51,857 nt of DNA from a bacterium (lineage in GTDB: Bacteria > Desulfobacterota > DSWW01): the NCBI GenBank assembly GCA_028277985.1, contig JANQFG010000216.1:1-51857 (forward strand). Reading direction: 5' to 3'. Of the stretch, positions 51,191 to 51,857 are shown one piece after another. Each line of letters starts with the position of its first letter. Positions within the stretch are counted from its first letter, which is position 1. The notes beneath the pieces are model-generated. The model saw only the letters and a program-made list of their open reading frames with translations. It had not been told where the DNA came from and searched no databases. The translations under genes were made by a program, and so were the position numbers.

Positions 51191-51857
51191 ATGAGCGGTC
51201 TGTTTGGAATCGTCTCTACCGGTAATTGCTCAGAAACATTGTTTTACGGAACTGACTACCATTCGCACATGGGAACCGAGATGTCCGGGCTGGTCGTGGT
51301 GGGCAACCGGATCCATCGCCGCATCCGGGATATCCGTCTGACCCAGTTCAAGTCCAAGTTCGCCAATGAATACAAGTCCATGATCGGCCGGATCGGCATC
51401 GGTGTGATCAGTGATTTCGACCCTCAGCCGATCCTGATCTCCACCCATTTCGGGGAGTTTGCCGTAGCCACCATGGGTCGAATCCTGAACGCCGAAACCC
51501 TTGTAAACGAGCTCCACAGCGAGGGCACGGCCTTTTCCGAAATTTCCGAGTCGGGCATCAACCGGACGGAAATCGTAGCCCGCCTGATCGCATTGGGAAA
51601 GGATCCGGTCGACGGAATCGCGAAAGCCCTGGAACGGATCGAAGGGTCCTGTTCGCTCCTTCTCGTCACCCAGAACAGTCTTTACGCTGCTCGGGACAAC
51701 CTGGGCCGCTCCCCACTCGTGCTGGGCAAACGCGGAGGGGACTGGGGCGTTGCAAGCGAGAGCTGCTCCTTCAGCAACATGGGATTCCGGATCGAGAGGG
51801 ATCTGGCACCCGGGGAGATCCTGCGCATCGAGCCGGACAGCGTCGAGAAGATGCGAA
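51191..51857 (+). CDS. Class II glutamine amidotransferase-like protein (PurF-like), partial
   Basis: At least 222 codons run off the window. The fold pattern is that of the PurF/GlmS glutaminase domain (GLFGIVSTGNCSETLFYGTDYHSHMGTEMSGL..., then LERIEGSCSLLLVTQNSLYAARDNLGRSPLVLGK). However, the nucleophile Cys that normally follows the initiator Met is Ser2 here (MSGLFG). A similar Ser-bearing PurF-like subgroup is known in Bacteroidetes-type annotations, so this may be a conserved non-glutaminase or Ser-dependent variant rather than an error. AGAGGG lies 11 nt before the ATG. Confidence 0.8.
   Translation, partial: MSGLFGIVSTGNCSETLFYGTDYHSHMGTEMSGLVVVGNRIHRRIRDIRLTQFKSKFANEYKSMIGRIGIGVISDFDPQPILISTHFGEFAVATMGRILNAETLVNELHSEGTAFSEISESGINRTEIVARLIALGKDPVDGIAKALERIEGSCSLLLVTQNSLYAARDNLGRSPLVLGKRGGDWGVASESCSFSNMGFRIERDLAPGEILRIEPDSVEKMR

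Overview
The window is about 52 kb of GC-rich bacterial chromosome with short intergenic gaps. Gene content (glnK-amt with a sigma-54-type promoter, a sigma-54 activator, a complete Bat operon, several histidine kinases and PilZ proteins, an LsrF-type aldolase and an FGGY kinase, many TPR and LysM envelope proteins, tandem B12-type radical SAM enzymes) fits a Deltaproteobacteria-like lineage (Desulfobacterota, Myxococcota or a relative). The species cannot be named from the sequence alone.

Layout. 0-2.2 kb: ammonium transporter and P-II protein on the minus strand, with a terminator and a sigma-54-like promoter. 2.4-7.3 kb: a short lipoprotein fragment, an LsrF-like class I aldolase, a DUF3604 PHP-like protein, a parvulin and an SRPBCC protein. 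7.4-9.3 kb: methylthioadenosine salvage genes mtnA-mtnP. 9.3-15.2 kb: a minus-strand group of TetR regulator, 2-hydroxyacid dehydrogenase, FGGY kinase, outer-membrane barrel and TPR protein, with three palindromic operators spaced exactly 30 bp apart. 15.4-17.0 kb: aroB and a hotdog thioesterase. 17.0-20.0 kb: a LysM lytic transglycosylase and a DUF488 protein, separated by a striking 45-bp palindromic repeat family that also lies, inverted and in frame, inside the transglycosylase gene. 20.2-31.2 kb: an MBL-fold hydrolase and a nine-gene moxR-DUF58-parvulin/TPR-batA-batBC-batD-batE operon. 31.6-33.0 kb: a sigma-54 activator whose receiver domain lacks the phospho-acceptor aspartate.

33.2-46.2 kb is the least familiar part. 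It holds a 966-codon protein with several PilZ modules and an acyltransferase-like C-terminus, two tandem B12-type radical SAM paralogues of identical length, an SDR epimerase translationally overlapped by a SAM methyltransferase, a hybrid kinase with two complete histidine kinase cores, and a receiver-first histidine kinase. I read this as a candidate c-di-GMP- and phosphorelay-controlled biosynthetic or modification locus with no name that I recognise. 46.2-51.9 kb holds a small zinc-ribbon protein, a TPR membrane protein, a LysM lipoprotein, one intact ISNCY-like insertion sequence and the start of a class II glutamine amidotransferase-like gene that leaves the window.

No rRNA, tRNA or CRISPR array was found. 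Promoters, operators and start codons are called by eye. Functions are family-level unless motifs are cited.
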